Assembly: GCA_029747015.1 (NCBI GenBank)
Contig: JAKOGI010000365.1
Span: 99,501-163,500, forward strand
DNA length: 64,000 bases
Reading direction: 5' to 3'
Source: Carnegiea gigantea
Lineage: Eukaryota > Streptophyta > Magnoliopsida > Caryophyllales > Cactaceae
Shown piece by piece: positions 35,120 to 47,070 of the stretch. The translations under genes and the position numbers were made by a program. Under the pieces are notes generated by a model. That model ran no database searches. It had not been told where the DNA came from and saw only the letters and a list, made by a program, of their open reading frames with translations. The stretch's first letter is position 1, and every line of letters begins with the position of its first letter.

Positions 35120-35795
35120 CACATTTAGTTTAAAAGTCAAAAAGGTGGATTCAATCTCCTAAAAAAAGTAGGACAAAATTTTGGCAGCATTTTTTACAAG
35201 AATTCAACATAAGGAAAAACTAAAACTTGTAAAAAGAAACTAAGGACAAAGAGCTAAACCAAAGTATAACTTTTAGTAGTTCTTTACGCCCTAGAAATGC
35301 CTAAACAGTCAAAGTCTAGCCATTAAACCTTCAAAAATGAAGGTTCACAACCAAGTCAAGCAAACCCTCAAGGCTCAAATCCTACAAAGTGGGCATGACA
35401 TTCAAAATTTCAACTCAAATTACAAGAATTAAACAAATAATGTGAAAATAAGCAAGAACAAAACAATTATCCTATAAATTGGAGCAAAAACAAAGCCTTC
35501 GAGGGCTTGAGGGTGCCAGCGATGGCGTTTTTAGAGAGAGAAAGTCTAAAGTGGGGGTGCAAAATGTAGAACAAAGACGAAAACTACAGGTTTTAAGGCC
35601 CTAACAACCTAGCAACAACACCAGCCCAATTTATTTTTTTTAAAAAAAAAAGAGGGGCGATTTGTTTGTCTAAGCACAAGTAACTTCGATGCATACAAAC
35701 TCAACTGCGTAGTTGTGCAAAATAAGCAATTCTTTAATTCTCTTCATTGAAGCTTTCTTTCTGAGAAAACTTTTTCCTCAAAATCTTTTTAAAGA
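35120..35795. other. Sequence between PMD-like region and tandem array
   Basis: No ORF. A poly(T/A) junction at 35630-35650. Could hold the 5' leader of the minus-strand region or 3' untranslated sequence of a plus-strand LTR element; neither can be shown. Confidence 0.3.
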
Positions 35796-36215
35796 GGTGT
35801 GAGATATTAAAGCCACAAAATGTTTTAAACGAATGTGAGATCTTCAAGCCTTAAATTTTCTAAAACAAGCATGAGACCTTAAAGCCTTTTTTTGGGGGGG
35901 GGGAACAGGGGTGAGAGCTTGAAGCCAAAAAAATTTTTTAAGCATGCACGAGACCTTCAAGCCTTTTTTCTAATAGGTGCGAGAGCTTCAACCCTTAAGT
36001 TTTTTACTCAAATGTGAGACCTTCAAGCTTTAAAATTTTTCTAATAGTTGTGAAATCTTCAACCCTCAAATTTTTAAACAAGTGTAAGACCTTCCAGCGT
36101 TAAAGTCTTTAAATAGGTGTGAGAACTTCAGGCCTCAAATTCTTTAAACAAGTGTGAGACCTTTAAGTCTCAAAAATATCTTATTGTTATGGGACTGTCG
36201 TGCCTCAAAATATTT
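35796..36215 (+). repeat. ~35-bp degenerate tandem repeat, about 12 copies
   Basis: Units follow GTGTGAGACCTTCAAGCCTC then AAATTTTTTAAACAA, with lengths of 31-40 bp. One unit has expanded into a (T)n(G)10 run at 35884-35899. It ends about 230 bp before a polypurine-like tract (36444-36460). Confidence 0.85.
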
Positions 36216-36443
36216 TTCTTATTCTACAGGATTTCCGACTTACGGATTGAGATATGGAACTCAAACCTTTTAAATCCTTTCTTTCCTTAAAATAATTCCA
36301 AAGTTTTCAACACATTCTTCCTCAAACATGATTGATGCTTCTAGGGTGAGGCTTAGTCTCGAAAGTATGATCGTATTCACTCTTACATCTGCATGTGCTT
36401 TGCATGACATTCACATGCTTTATCCTTGTCCCTAATATTCTCA

Positions 36444-37500
36444 ACCAAAGTTGGAGCTTCTATAAGCACCAAATTGGTGCCTGCTGGATTTCAGACTGAC
36501 CGTATGCTTGCATGTTTAGTGCATTACATTCAGATGGTGACAATTACCTAATTGACTGAGTGTAAGGCAATGTAAATACTTGGATTTCTAGTAATCAATT
36601 CATAAATAAAATATTTCCTTGGCACATAAAAATTTCCAGAAGTTTTGAAAGTATTTAAAACTCAAATGATTTGAAAAGAATTTTAAAAAAGAGTAGAAAA
36701 CTCCGGTTTTGTGCGATTTGCTAGCATAGGGGCTTGAGTTTGAGACCTTGGGCATGAGTGAGCTAGATTGCAACTAGTGGGGTACCACATTGTCTCACAA
36801 TACAACTCTCACAAACAATTCTCTTAAAAGTTGAAACAGGGATCAATGGCATGATCCATATTGCTGCAAGACCCCAACAGTAGGTTTTTGCCATCTGATA
36901 GCTACCGTTGGGTCTTGTTGCAGGTTACTGGGTCCTAGCTTGCTTCCACCTCCTAGAATCGCACATGATTATATTGTTAATTATTGCAATTAAGGTAACT
37001 TGGGTTTGATTTGGCTGATTGTATGGTAGTCAACGTCGTTCTACCCCTATTTTAAAATATTTAAGAATAAAAATTATTTAATAAAATATTCTTGAATTAT
37101 TTGTTGCTTAGAGAAGCCACCTTGGTACCCTTATAAATAGAGCATGCATCCCTCATTTTTAGACACACGTTCACATAGAAGAAACTCTACTCTATTCTCT
37201 CCAAACAACACACCAGCTAATAAACCTCTAGCAAAATTCTACCTCTTCTCTCATACAAAATATTTTTCAAGACTTGGTAGCAAGGAAACTCTGCCAAAAT
37301 CTTCACTCAAAGCCTTTCGCAAAGGGATAGTCATTTTGAAAAGGACTAGCCCTATCATACCCTAACGCACTTGTGAGGAAAGGAAGTCAAGAACCGTTGC
37401 TCTGCTGCTCTACTTAATCGTGGTAGGTTTCGAGGGCCATAAGTTAAAGAGAATAATCTTCTCTATTGCATTCTTTAATTTTATTTTCATCGGCATATTG
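36444..37500 (+). repeat. Polypurine-like tract and LTR-like segment
   Basis: CCAAAGTTGGAGCTTC (36445-36460) is followed by TATAAGCACCAAATTGGTGC (TG decayed to TA), a start with a short near-palindrome seen at the 5' end of some Ty3/gypsy LTRs. A TATA box TATAAATAG is at 37132, with leader-like sequence after it. The 3' end is not defined and no partner LTR is in the window. With the tandem array upstream, the layout resembles Tat/Ogre-type 3' ends. Confidence 0.4.
37132..37140 (+). promoter_or_regulatory. TATA box in LTR-like segment
   Basis: TATAAATAG in a locally GC-richer setting, about 670 bp into the LTR-like segment. Plausible but unsupported by a second LTR. Confidence 0.35.
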
Positions 37501-39866
37501 ATGTTTGATCCCCCATGATTATGTGCCATATGCTTCTATCTTGTACACAAAATAAAAATATGTTCTTAACAAAGTGACCACCTAAGTTTGTTTCATTGCT
37601 GTATGTTCTAACTGTTTTCAAGATGAATTGTTAATAAGTTAGTCACATAAAAAAATATATTCTTTTTGTTGAATGCTATCAAAAAAACATCTCACAAATA
37701 AAATTAATTCATGGGAAAATACCTATTGCATGGAAATGACACTTACAAATTTGAGCACATTCATTTCTAGGAGAGTTCAATATTGAAGTGGGCAATCTAA
37801 TGATAGCTTTACACATCCATTAGATTGTATCTTCAACTCTAAAACCATTCTCATGATCTGTAGCGACGGAGCTATTTACTTAATCCCCATTCGGGAACCT
37901 CAAGAATTATAATCTTATAGGGGGAAAAAAACTCTTCTCCCTCTTAAATTTCAAATTGTATGTCCCTCCATTGTCCCCTGAGTTTAAGATTTTGGTTAAA
38001 AGAAGGAGTTAGGTATTTTTATAGAATTATGAACTTTTACATTTTCCTACCAAAAAACATTTACTACTGACTCTATAAAATTAAAGCATCTTTCCACCAT
38101 ACCACGTCTAACAATGAAACACCGCTGTGAGAAAACCAATGTGATATATCCCCATATTCAAGAGAGGGTGGACCATCGGTGGAATGAAAAGAACAGGAAG
38201 GAAAGTTGGTTAAGCTTGCGGGAGCCTAGCCTCCTTCTCCTGCTTCTTCACCTCTCACGGGGTCATCAATCTTAGGGTGCTTTCAATCAAGATCAAAGGA
38301 TTTCTCTTTATCTCCTTATAAAGGCTCCCTTTTTGACGTGGCAAACTTGACTTGTGGCACGTGTGGGTTGGGCTCATTTGGTAATTTGAGCTAAGCTCAA
38401 GCCTTATAAATTTGGGCTCATGAGCTTGTCAAGCCCTAAGCAAGCCAAACATAAATGAGCCAAGCCAACAAGCCTAACTAGTGAGCCTAGCGAGCTTCCA
38501 CTAACTTCCTAATTGGAAATAAATACTAGGGTTTCAATAATACTTTTCAGTGTAAAGGCAATAACTTTGATTAAGAACTACTATTTGCTATCACATTGTC
38601 ACAACACTATAGTATGCTTTTAGTTGCTAATGTGACTTTTCTTTCCTTTCTCCTTCTTTATCTCTTTACTATTTAGGCTTTTCACCTACTTGTATGCTCA
38701 TCTAATGGCAGAGTTAAAGCAATTGCACAACTTATGCAAGTTTACACTCCAAACAGTACTACATTGACTAATTAATGATAACTAGGGAAAATCACATGCT
38801 TCACATGGGTTTTTATTAATATTTATTTAATAATAATGAAATGAAAATAATTCATCATTGCTCGCATCTAAGATGTACTATAATACACGACAATTATAGG
38901 CACAAATAAAATATTAAATTATAAATGAAATTTTAATGATTAATCTTTTTTCACATCACACTTTTAATATTCTTGGTTCATGATATCAATATTAGATTTT
39001 CCATAAGTTATGAGAAAAATACTAACATAAAAATGAACTTATAATCTACATATAGTTGTGCTAAATAAAAAAGTGATTTTATGAGTTTTATCTTGATCCT
39101 GTGACTCATGTATGTGTACTAACTAAACAATAATCATAATAATTATTAATACTTTTATTTTTTTATATCATTTTATTGTAAGGACATTTTTGACTTTTTA
39201 AACTATTTATTATAAACTAAATTTAAGAGTAAAACTATTGTTTAACTTTAAATTTTAGTATTAAACGTGCGCACTAAATCCTTATTATTGTGACACTTTG
39301 GATAGAAGAAAAATATTTTAAAAAAGAAGATAGGCAATAATAATATGATATTTATCAATCTACCATTAATTCATTCATGTCATTCACTTTTATAGTATGT
39401 ATATGATAGAAACCCAAGACCTATCAATGATGACCCGCTTATGACTTCCTATGGGTACACACATTAGGTACGCTCGTCCATCCTCTTATATTTACTTGAC
39501 ATCCTTTTTACACAATTGAACTTCAAGAAGGTAGGCCCATATTCAAATCGTAGATCAAAGCAATCTTTTATTTGACACCAAAATAAGTTAAGTTTAGACT
39601 CAAAGTAGTAAAGCGTAGGAATAGCCCAAATCAGATTTGAATCTCAAACAAGGCATGAATAAGACAAGCATGGGCTCAAGCCTTAACGAGTCAAGTGCGA
39701 GCTTCATTTTGCCAAGCGACCAAGCCTGAAGACAAATGCTAGTTCACATGCTGATTTGAGCTTAGTAACCTCAGGCTCGGTTTGATTCAATTACACCCCT
39801 AACCACTCTTAAGATCTTATGTTCCTAGTGAGTAGGATGAAAATTTGATGAAAATTCATCCTTTCC
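37501..39866. other. Intergenic, AT-rich; possible old inverted-repeat transposon
   Basis: No gene. At 38370-38500 and 39640-39790 runs of GAGCTCAAGCC/AAGCCTG-type words occur, and the right one ends with GGCTCGGTTTGATTCAATTA then CACCCCT, a form seen at ends of some plant MULE-like elements. The left counterpart is too diverged to call an element. Confidence 0.3.
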
Positions 39867-40079
39867 TAAGGGTGTGTTTGGACTTAAGAAAATAGCATGG
39901 AAAGAAAAAGAGATGGAAAATTAAAATTTTTCTCATGTTTGGAGTAAGGAAAAATGAATGGAAAAAAAATGAGGAGAAAAAGTTGGAGGAAAATTATGAT
40001 TAGATAATATGATATATTTTCCTTCAAAATTTGTGAGGGAAACGCGTGGAAAATTCCAGCCTTAGGAGCCCGATAGCCT

Positions 40080-40300
40080 CCCCCAAATGGCCAAACCCTC
40101 ACTCATCTCTCGCACCTCTCGCTCATCTGTCCCCTCGCTCTCTCTCTTTCTCTTCGCTGGCTGCAATCTCTCCTCCGGGCTCTGACAACCTTCTGGCGGC
40201 GACGTTCTCTTTCGGCGACGCTCTCTATCCAGTAACTCTCTCTCTCTCTCTCTCTCTCTTTCTCGTTCTCTCGATCTAGGGTTTGAGGGTTGAAGATTGG
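40080..40300 (+). other. 5'-leader-like CT-rich segment within the Harbinger-like element
   Basis: GC-richer sequence with TCTCGC-type words and a (TC)n run at 40235-40263, then CTAGGGTTTGAGGG, typical of plant gene leaders. It precedes an intron-like stretch ending TTGCAG at 40501-40506. Suggests an ancestral transcription unit inside the element. Confidence 0.45.
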
Positions 40301-40742
40301 GTTTTGGTGAAATTCATCTCTGCCAGGAGAGTTCTTCGTGTTTTTTTTTTGGGGGGTGTATCTGGGTTTCGGAATCTTTGCAAGGGGGATTTTGTTAGGA
40401 CGACTACTACTACTGCTACTGCGGCCTCTGGTTCGTCTTCTCCCTTGTTAGTCACCTCACTTGCAGAGAGGGCTTTTGGGGTATATGGGTTTTGCCTTTG
40501 TTGCAGGTGCTTATAGACATTGTGGAAATTGGTCCTGATGTAATTACTGGTGAAGGGAGGGAGCAAGTCCAGAATTTGCAAAGTTTTCCTACCTCATATA
40601 ATATTTCTGGTGCATTTCTTATTAATTTGTGCATTAGTGACATCGTTTGTTCTATTATTAATGTTAACATTTTGCTTTGTAATATTAATCTTGGACATTT
40701 TTAGTCACCAAACTCCAATAGCCACTAATTCGTCAATTGATG

Positions 40743-41896
40743 TCATAAGTGAATGGATAACAAATTGTGATGACTAGATGCTTGTACCCAAATTAGGCAT
40801 GATGTTTAATAGAGTTGAAGATTGTCTGAATTTTATAAGAGACATGTTGTCTATAGAGACCAAGAAATCAAAGAATAAGGCAATAGAGTTCGTGTGTGAG
40901 GAGCTAAGATCCCTTAGATCGGGTATGGATGCGGTAGCAATGGCTCTTGAGAAAGGCAACTTAAGAAATTAGGCTAAAGAACAACTTTATGATGAAATTG
41001 CAAAGGCAACAGCTCTTAAGAAATGCACCATTTTGGATTCCCCTCCCCCCCAATCTTTGTAGTTGAGTGAATGGATGGTGGTGGACTAAGATCTTTTGTG
41101 CAGTCACTTGACATCCCTTTGCCCTGATTATTTGAGACTGCAGTAGTGTTTCCATCTTTTGTGTAGTCATTTCTCCTCATCTTCCCATCATTTGTAGGCT
41201 GGCTGGCACAAAATCTATGTTTAGACCAGTTGATTGAATCAGTGAACCCAGATGCAGGTTAAGTGCTCATGTCATTGGACTTTCCGAAATGTTGACGTCT
41301 TGGTTCCTAGTCTGTTTGTCGGTTCTGTCTTTTTTCTAATTTCAATGCCCCAGCTAGGTTGCTTTTGATTAAGTTGATTGATGTGAAAGTGGCCGCCGTG
41401 TTTGAGAATGACTTTGGTGATAGACATATTGAGATTGTTGTGGCAGTGGTAGATTTGAACGTGGGCTTAGAGAAGTAGGTAGGGGTTCATATTTGTGATA
41501 TATTGGTTCATCTTTATTGCTCCCAGTTTAAAAAAGTGGGTTTTGGTTTGGCTTTTGATGTATTTAAACTCTCTCAAAAGAGATTCTCATTTAACATTAG
41601 TACTAGCAAAGAAAATGCTGAACTTGTAGGGATGACAATTCAGACCTGGAGTTGAGCAGGTCCTGTTTCATTATGCAAATTCTGCTACTTTCAGTTGAAG
41701 GTTTGAGTGTAAATTTTGCTGATCTCTTTTTGATGTTTTACGTTTATAGGTTGAAGGTTTGAGTGAGATATCCCAAATGAAGGTCTATCAAGCTCTTTTG
41801 GGGGACCCTAACTCAGCTAGAGCATTTCTTACTTGCCCAACTGCTAGTCGTGAGTTGTGGTTAAAAGTCAAATTCGACAATGAGTTCTTCGTGTAA
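40743..41896 (+). pseudogene. Myb/SANT-like (Harbinger accessory) protein fragments
   Basis: The plus frame 40778-40972 reads LVPKLGMMFNRVEDCLNFIR, then an SKNKAIEFVCEELRSLR block and AVAMALEKGN. After a TAG, QLYDEIAKAT follows. A second piece at 41755-41896 has EISQMKVYQALLGDPN and ARAFLTCP-RELWLKVKF and ends in TAA. Charged middle and 'EEQLY-I / LL-DP--A-AFL-CP---LW' C-terminal patterns occur in plant Myb/SANT-like proteins related to the DNA-binding partner of Harbinger transposases. The Myb helices themselves are not seen. Assigned by pattern only. Confidence 0.4.
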
Positions 41897-42520
41897 TAAG
41901 AGAGTTTGGCATTTTGGGGCCCACTTTCAATGAATAGTTTGATGTAGAATTGTCATGTTTTATGGATTCTTGTAAAATTCAAAGTTGTAACAAAATCAGG
42001 GAGTTTGAAGTAGAGTTTGATTGGTATTAGCGAGTCAAAGGATGACTTAAAGATTGCATTTTGGTTCAAACAAGATATGTTTTCTTTGCTTAGTTTATTT
42101 TCTCTCTTCCAAACAAAGGAAAAAAAGTTAGATGGAAAGTATTTTTTTTTTTCTTTGTATTTTTCTCTAATCCAAAGATAGAAAATGACTTTCCTTCTCA
42201 TTTTCTTTCCTCCTCATTTTTTTCCCTTTCAACTTTCTTTTCACGCCATTTTCTTAGGTCCAAACAGGGCCTAAATAAAAAAAGGTGATGAAAAATGTTT
42301 ATAGCAAGATATTTCTAATATATGTTCATTTGGACTAAAGTAATATATTACATGATCTAAAATTAACAAAATATCAACAATTACAATTACTCATCAATTG
42401 TCAATCTTTAGTATTCATCAATTATACTAACGGGTACAGATAACACTCCGACTGTGTCAACCATGTCAACGAAAAAGTATTATACATGTAATTTTCTTCA
42501 CTCTCCAACCCTCTTCTACA

Positions 42521-42620
42521 GTTAACAATAACACCATCACCTCCTAGTGTGAGTCCTGCTTTCGCAGTGTTTGGGAAGATCCAGATGTAGATAACCTTAC
42601 CCCACTTGTACAATCGTACT
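42521..42620 (-). repeat. LINE/SINE 3' tail copy
   Basis: On the minus strand: GGGGTAAGGTTATCTACATC, then CGAAAGCAGGACTCACAC, then a GTTATTGTTAAC end. Matches the tail at 30570-30650. Only the extreme 3' end is present, as in heavily truncated retroposons. Confidence 0.65.
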
Positions 42621-43183
42621 TGAAAAGTCAACATTTTAAGAAATACATTTTTTTATCAAAGAAATACATTTATTACTATAGTTAACCCATAGTAGAAAGA
42701 TCTTATCCCTAAAAATATATGTTCCTATCTTTATGGTTTCTAATACTAAGAAACTGCTAATTAACTGTTTGACTATTTAAATCCCCAATTCATTCAGGTA
42801 AAGCTGTCTAATTATTAAATATTGCAATTTCAGTAATCAAATGTGAGACTTTTAGGACAAATCAAAATAGAAATTACAAAGTAAAAGTGGCATGGGATAA
42901 TTGTGACAAATTATAGATAAAAGGTAATTTACTAATTTATAAATGATGACACTACAAGTTTAGTCATTTTCAACGCACTAACAAAATGGACACCGAATCT
43001 ATATTATTATAATGTGCCAGTTAAATTGAAAAGGTCGGTATACTTTTGACGTATTTTTTTGGTTGATGTACACATAATTTCTCCTGTAAATTGTGTGTTA
43101 GTCTATGGTCATTAGATTTTATTCTCCAAAGCACACCATTGATTTCGATGTACCCTCCCCCCAAAAAATCCAAAATGCACTAA

Positions 43184-43495
43184 GGTTGTGTTTGATAAAA
43201 TTAGTTGTTTTAGTAATGACTAGTTGTATTATTAGCGGTTAGGTTTCATCACCTAGTGTTTAGTGAGTAGTTGTTCAGGTAATGATTTGAAATAAATATG
43301 TTCAATATAGCTAATTATTTAGGTGGTAAATTTATATAAAATGATTGAAAAAAATACAAAAATCAAAGTTTCAAGCAAATAAAAAGAAGAATATTGAAAT
43401 TTGAAGTGCAATCACGAGGTAGTGGCTAGTAGCTTCTTAAAAATAATAGATAAACCTCTAATCACTGTCTTGTCTATTACTTTACCAAACACTTA
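43184..43495. mobile_element. MITE-like inverted-repeat element
   Basis: Left GTGTTTGATAAAATTAG (43188) and, reversed, GTGTTTGGTAAAGTAATAG (right, ending 43492) face each other across about 300 bp. TAA occurs outside both ends (43181-43183; 43494-43496), compatible with a Harbinger-type target. No ORF. Confidence 0.5.
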
Positions 43496-43860
43496 AAATT
43501 CATAGTATATAACAGTTTGAGAATCACTAACCATCAACCTTTATTTCAGCCTCTACTATCAGTCCAAGTCATCTAAGTCTATAAACTCATGTCTAAATAT
43601 AAGTCAAAAAAATATAAATTTTATATCCAGACAAAACATTTAAAAAAATATGTTCCAACAAAACATTTATTGTTTTTGAATAAAAAGACACAAATCATTT
43701 ATCATTAATTAAAAAGAGTTGTCAAAGTGCTCACGCAAGAGGGTAATTTCTTGTGTGTCCCTAGAAGTACATGCTCTCATTATGTACGTGTATATATTTT
43801 TCACGCATATATTTATTATATATTAATTTTTTAATACATATTTATTGATGTATATATTGA

Positions 43861-44044
43861 AGGAGAGCCTTGGAATAACGGTAAGGTTGTCTCTATATGA
43901 CCAAAAGGTCACGGGTTCGAACCGTGGAATCAGCCACTGATAAAGTCAGGTTAGACTGCCTACAATTCACCCTTTGGGGTGCGGCCCTTCTCCGAACTCT
44001 GTGTAAACGCGGGATGCTTGTCAACCAGACTGTCTCTTTTTTTA
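43861..44044 (+). mobile_element. tRNA-derived SINE (Au-SINE-like)
   Basis: AGCCTTGG-ATAACGGTAAGG (box A region) and GGGTTCGAACC (box B, 43913-43923) give an internal Pol III promoter. The 3' part GACTGCCTACAATTCACCC, then CGGCCCTTCTCCGAACTC and a T-rich end follow the Au-SINE layout known in many angiosperms. Flanking repeats ATTGATGTATATATTGA (43844-43860) and ATTGATGTATCTATTGA (44045-44061) differ at one base of 17. A tRNA gene is excluded because no cloverleaf stem closes and the TSD fits retroposition. Confidence 0.88.
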
Positions 44045-44579
44045 ATTGATGTATCTATTGAAAATATATACTCTTAAAAATATTTTATATATATTGAAAC
44101 AAGAGTCCCAATACTAGAATCACGCTCCATTAATAATAACTTTGCCTTTTCGTAGAAAAGCCACCTTAGGAAGAAAGCCCCTCCAAAAGAGCGAGAAATA
44201 TGCTTTGCCTTTTTGTCACTACTATACGTTCCCAAATCTCTACTCAACGTCTTGGCGTTGGCCCCAATGGCCTTTTTTTACTTGGCGACATTTACATGGA
44301 GGCAACCAAATCCATGCCCCACTGCCTTCTCCCACTCCCTTGTCCATAATTTTATCCACACATGACTAGGAACTTGACTTTAGTGTACCATCATTGCCCC
44401 CGTCCTTTTATTTCCTACAGTAATTGATGCTACGTTGCATAACCAACAACACTGTTGCTGCAACTCGAAAGTACTGAACAGTGATTAGTGTTTTAATTGC
44501 CAAAGCCCGGATACATGCATCTAGTAGCAACGATGGGTGTTTTTTTTTTTTTTTTAGGCGATAAAATGTAACTATAAGT

Positions 44580-44654
44580 TGTAAAAAATGTAAAAAATTA
44601 TAAGAAGTTGTAAGAAATTATAAGAATTCTAAGAGAGTTGTAAGAAAATGCAAT
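44580..44654 (+). repeat. Degenerate TAAGAAGTTG short tandem repeat
   Basis: Runs of TAAGAAGTTG/TAAGAAATTA words. The same words recur at 45470-45530 and 46380-46460, on both sides of the unit below. Confidence 0.55.
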
Positions 44655-45043
44655 AGCTCATTTAGTTTTATGTAATCAAAGTAGTAATGCAATCAAAGTA
44701 ATAATGATGATTATTATATTTGATTATCATTAAGGAATATAATCAAGATTGCATTGTAATTATATTTATTCTAATCTATGTCAATACAATTACTATACTT
44801 TTTCTAAAATATTGTGATTGCATACCTTTAAATCAAAATATACTCATTCATAAGTTATTATATTTGGATATTTTCCCTCCCTTCTCTCCAGTATCTCGCC
44901 TCCACTTCCTATTTCTTACTACTACATCATCACGTTTTTAAAGGTTTGACACCCCCCACCCGCTCTCTCTTCTCTCTATATTAGATAAAGTTTTACCCAA
45001 ACCATAATCATATTATTATAATCGCATTTGTGTACGTTTTAGA

Positions 45044-45102
<59 letters not shown>

Positions 45103-45470
45103 CATTATCATGATCTTCTTTCTACTTACTAAACTTGACTAATATTACATTTTGTGATTTAAAGGGAATAGAGTGAAGTAAATCTTATGTGAAACATCAT
45201 AATTAAAATAATAAGATATTGAATGATAATTATCAATAAAGTTACAAATAATAAAAGTAGGAAAAATAAAAGCGAATTCAATTGAAAGTATTTCACGCCT
45301 TGTATAAAATGAAGTATTATTTGTAAATGAATTCATCCAATTACAAATGCAAAAACTTTGCAACCAAACATCGCAATGTTAATTATTATCTTATTCCATT
45401 ACAAAGACAATTATATTACATGGTTGACTCCATTGCATAGTGATTACATTACTTTCAACTAAACGCTAAG
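44655..45470. mobile_element. Possible MITE with inverted ends
   Basis: Left GCTCATTTAGTTTTATGTAA and reversed right CTTAGCGTTTAGTTGAAAGT share TTTAGTT and then TGTAATCA-x-TGCAAT words about 20 bp further in. AT-rich interior with no ORF, and a (TC)n(AC)n microsatellite at 45047-45101. Ends are imprecise. Confidence 0.4.
45047..45101. repeat. (TC)n(AC)n microsatellite
   Basis: About 20 TC units pass directly into CACACACACACA. Confidence 0.95.
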
Positions 45471-45530
45471 AAGCTGTGAGAAGATGTAAAAAGTTGTAAG
45501 AAGTTGTCAGGTTAGAGTAAGAAGTTGTTG

Positions 45531-47070
45531 AATTATTAAAAAGCTATATAGTATAATTTTTAAATTTGTATGCATAATTATTAGTCTTTAATGTATGAAT
45601 TATGAAAAAATTATTTTATGAAAGTAAATTATGCGTATTACTGAAATTTATGAAATAAATTTTACAATATCACTAAACAAATTATATTTTAACATTGCAT
45701 GAAAAATTTTATTTTTCTACAATTATTATTTCGAATGATTAAAAATAACATTGAAATAATATAATAATAAAAATAAAAATTTAAACAAGTGAATTAAATA
45801 ACAATAGATAAATTTAAGTCGACAAATATGTAGAATCAAACATGTTCTACATTTAAGCTGGTTTTTTTGGTATTAACATGAGTTTCACCTCCTTATAAAA
45901 AAATTTAACCCAAAAAAAAAACTTTTCTCAACAAAAATGAATAGAACCCTAAAAATGAAGTTCTATTTAAATTAATCCATTTTGAAATTAAATTAAACCC
46001 AATATTCAATTGTACGATAATAGCAACCAAGTTGTCATATATAAACTTAGGGATGAAATAGCTGACATACTTTTGTCACTACAATCTCACTATTTTCATA
46101 TATAATTCACGTTGAAACTCAGGCATAAATATGATTTTTGTAATATAATTTAAAACATGTTCACTTATTTTCTGCATAATGGTGTATATGCTTCATGTGG
46201 AAACTCAAATATCACATTGTTAAACTCTATTTTCATGTTTATACAAATATTATGTTCATAAAACAAGATGTAAGATTTTTTGCATTGGTAGTATATAAAA
46301 AAATATATATACACAGTTATATAAATATAAGAATAAATAGATGATAAATTAAATGCTGAAAAATATAAAAGGAGATTTAAGAAGATGTTAAAAAATAATA
46401 ATAATAAGAAGGTGTAAGACGTTATAAGAATTTACCTATAAGATATAAGGAATTGTGAAAAGTTGTTAGTCGTAAGCTAAATCATTCCAATCCTAAAAAA
46501 AAGAATAGGGCCAATATTATGATTCACAACTATTAGAGGGTGACTCGTATCTTAATTGTCAAAGCAAATTCATATATCTATTAGAGACGTATTTTTAGAC
46601 TCCGAGCTACAATGATGACACATGTTTTAGATGTCGAATTTAACAGCAACGGCAACACACACTGTGATTTCAAATGAATTTCAAATATAGATAGCTTCAT
46701 TATCAATGGAAAAATTGATTTCGAGAAGCCTATAAAACAGTTATGCAGAAAATACTTTTGAAATGTCAAATTCATTGATTCACGGTCTATTTTGTCCATG
46801 TTTTGCATAGTTGAAAAATGTCAGTATTGACTATTTTTTTAAGCTTGAATTGTAGTGGAGTAAAGCAAAATTTCTCTCTAAACTTCTCCTACTCCTTTGT
46901 TATAGAGTAGTAGATAGTCTATGATTTTCAAATATGGTGTCCAACGAAACAAGTCTTTGTATAATTTTTGCAATTCAGAGGTAAGACTGCTATATCACAC
47001 CTCCCCCACAACCTAGCTGGTGCCGTAATTTTTTTGGGTATTGGATTTGAATTGATCTAGGGTGTGCTCA
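45531..47070. other. Intergenic, strongly AT-rich, no gene seen
   Basis: Long A/T-biased stretch with TAAGAAG words near 46400. No ORF with family features, no RNA gene. Confidence 0.5.

Larger units (their letters stand above)
39870..42271. mobile_element. PIF/Harbinger-like non-autonomous element with protein-coding scraps
   Basis: The left end GGGTGTGTTTGGACTTAAGA and the reversed right end GGCCCTGTTTGGACCTAAGA form terminal inverted repeats, continuing for about 40 bp (AAAATAGCATGGAAAG / AAAATGGCGTGAAAAG). The 3-bp TAA repeat flanks it (39867-39869; 42272-42274). TIRs starting GGxCxTGTTTGG and TWA-type 3-bp targets are the Harbinger/Tourist pattern. At 2.4 kb it is long for a MITE. It holds a CT-rich leader, an intron-like region and Myb/SANT-like protein pieces but no DDE transposase, so it depended on a partner for movement. 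Confidence 0.75.

Noticed and set aside
38370..39800. MULE with terminal inverted repeats
   Set aside because: Only the right side has a convincing end; the left is too different to pair and no 9-bp TSD was seen.
41953..42201. 82-codon minus-strand frame
   Set aside because: It lies in the right terminal inverted repeat region of the Harbinger-like element and reflects A/G-rich composition.
43861..43935. Possible tRNA gene
   Set aside because: Box A and box B are present, but an acceptor stem cannot be closed, and the downstream SINE body and 17-bp TSD explain it better.
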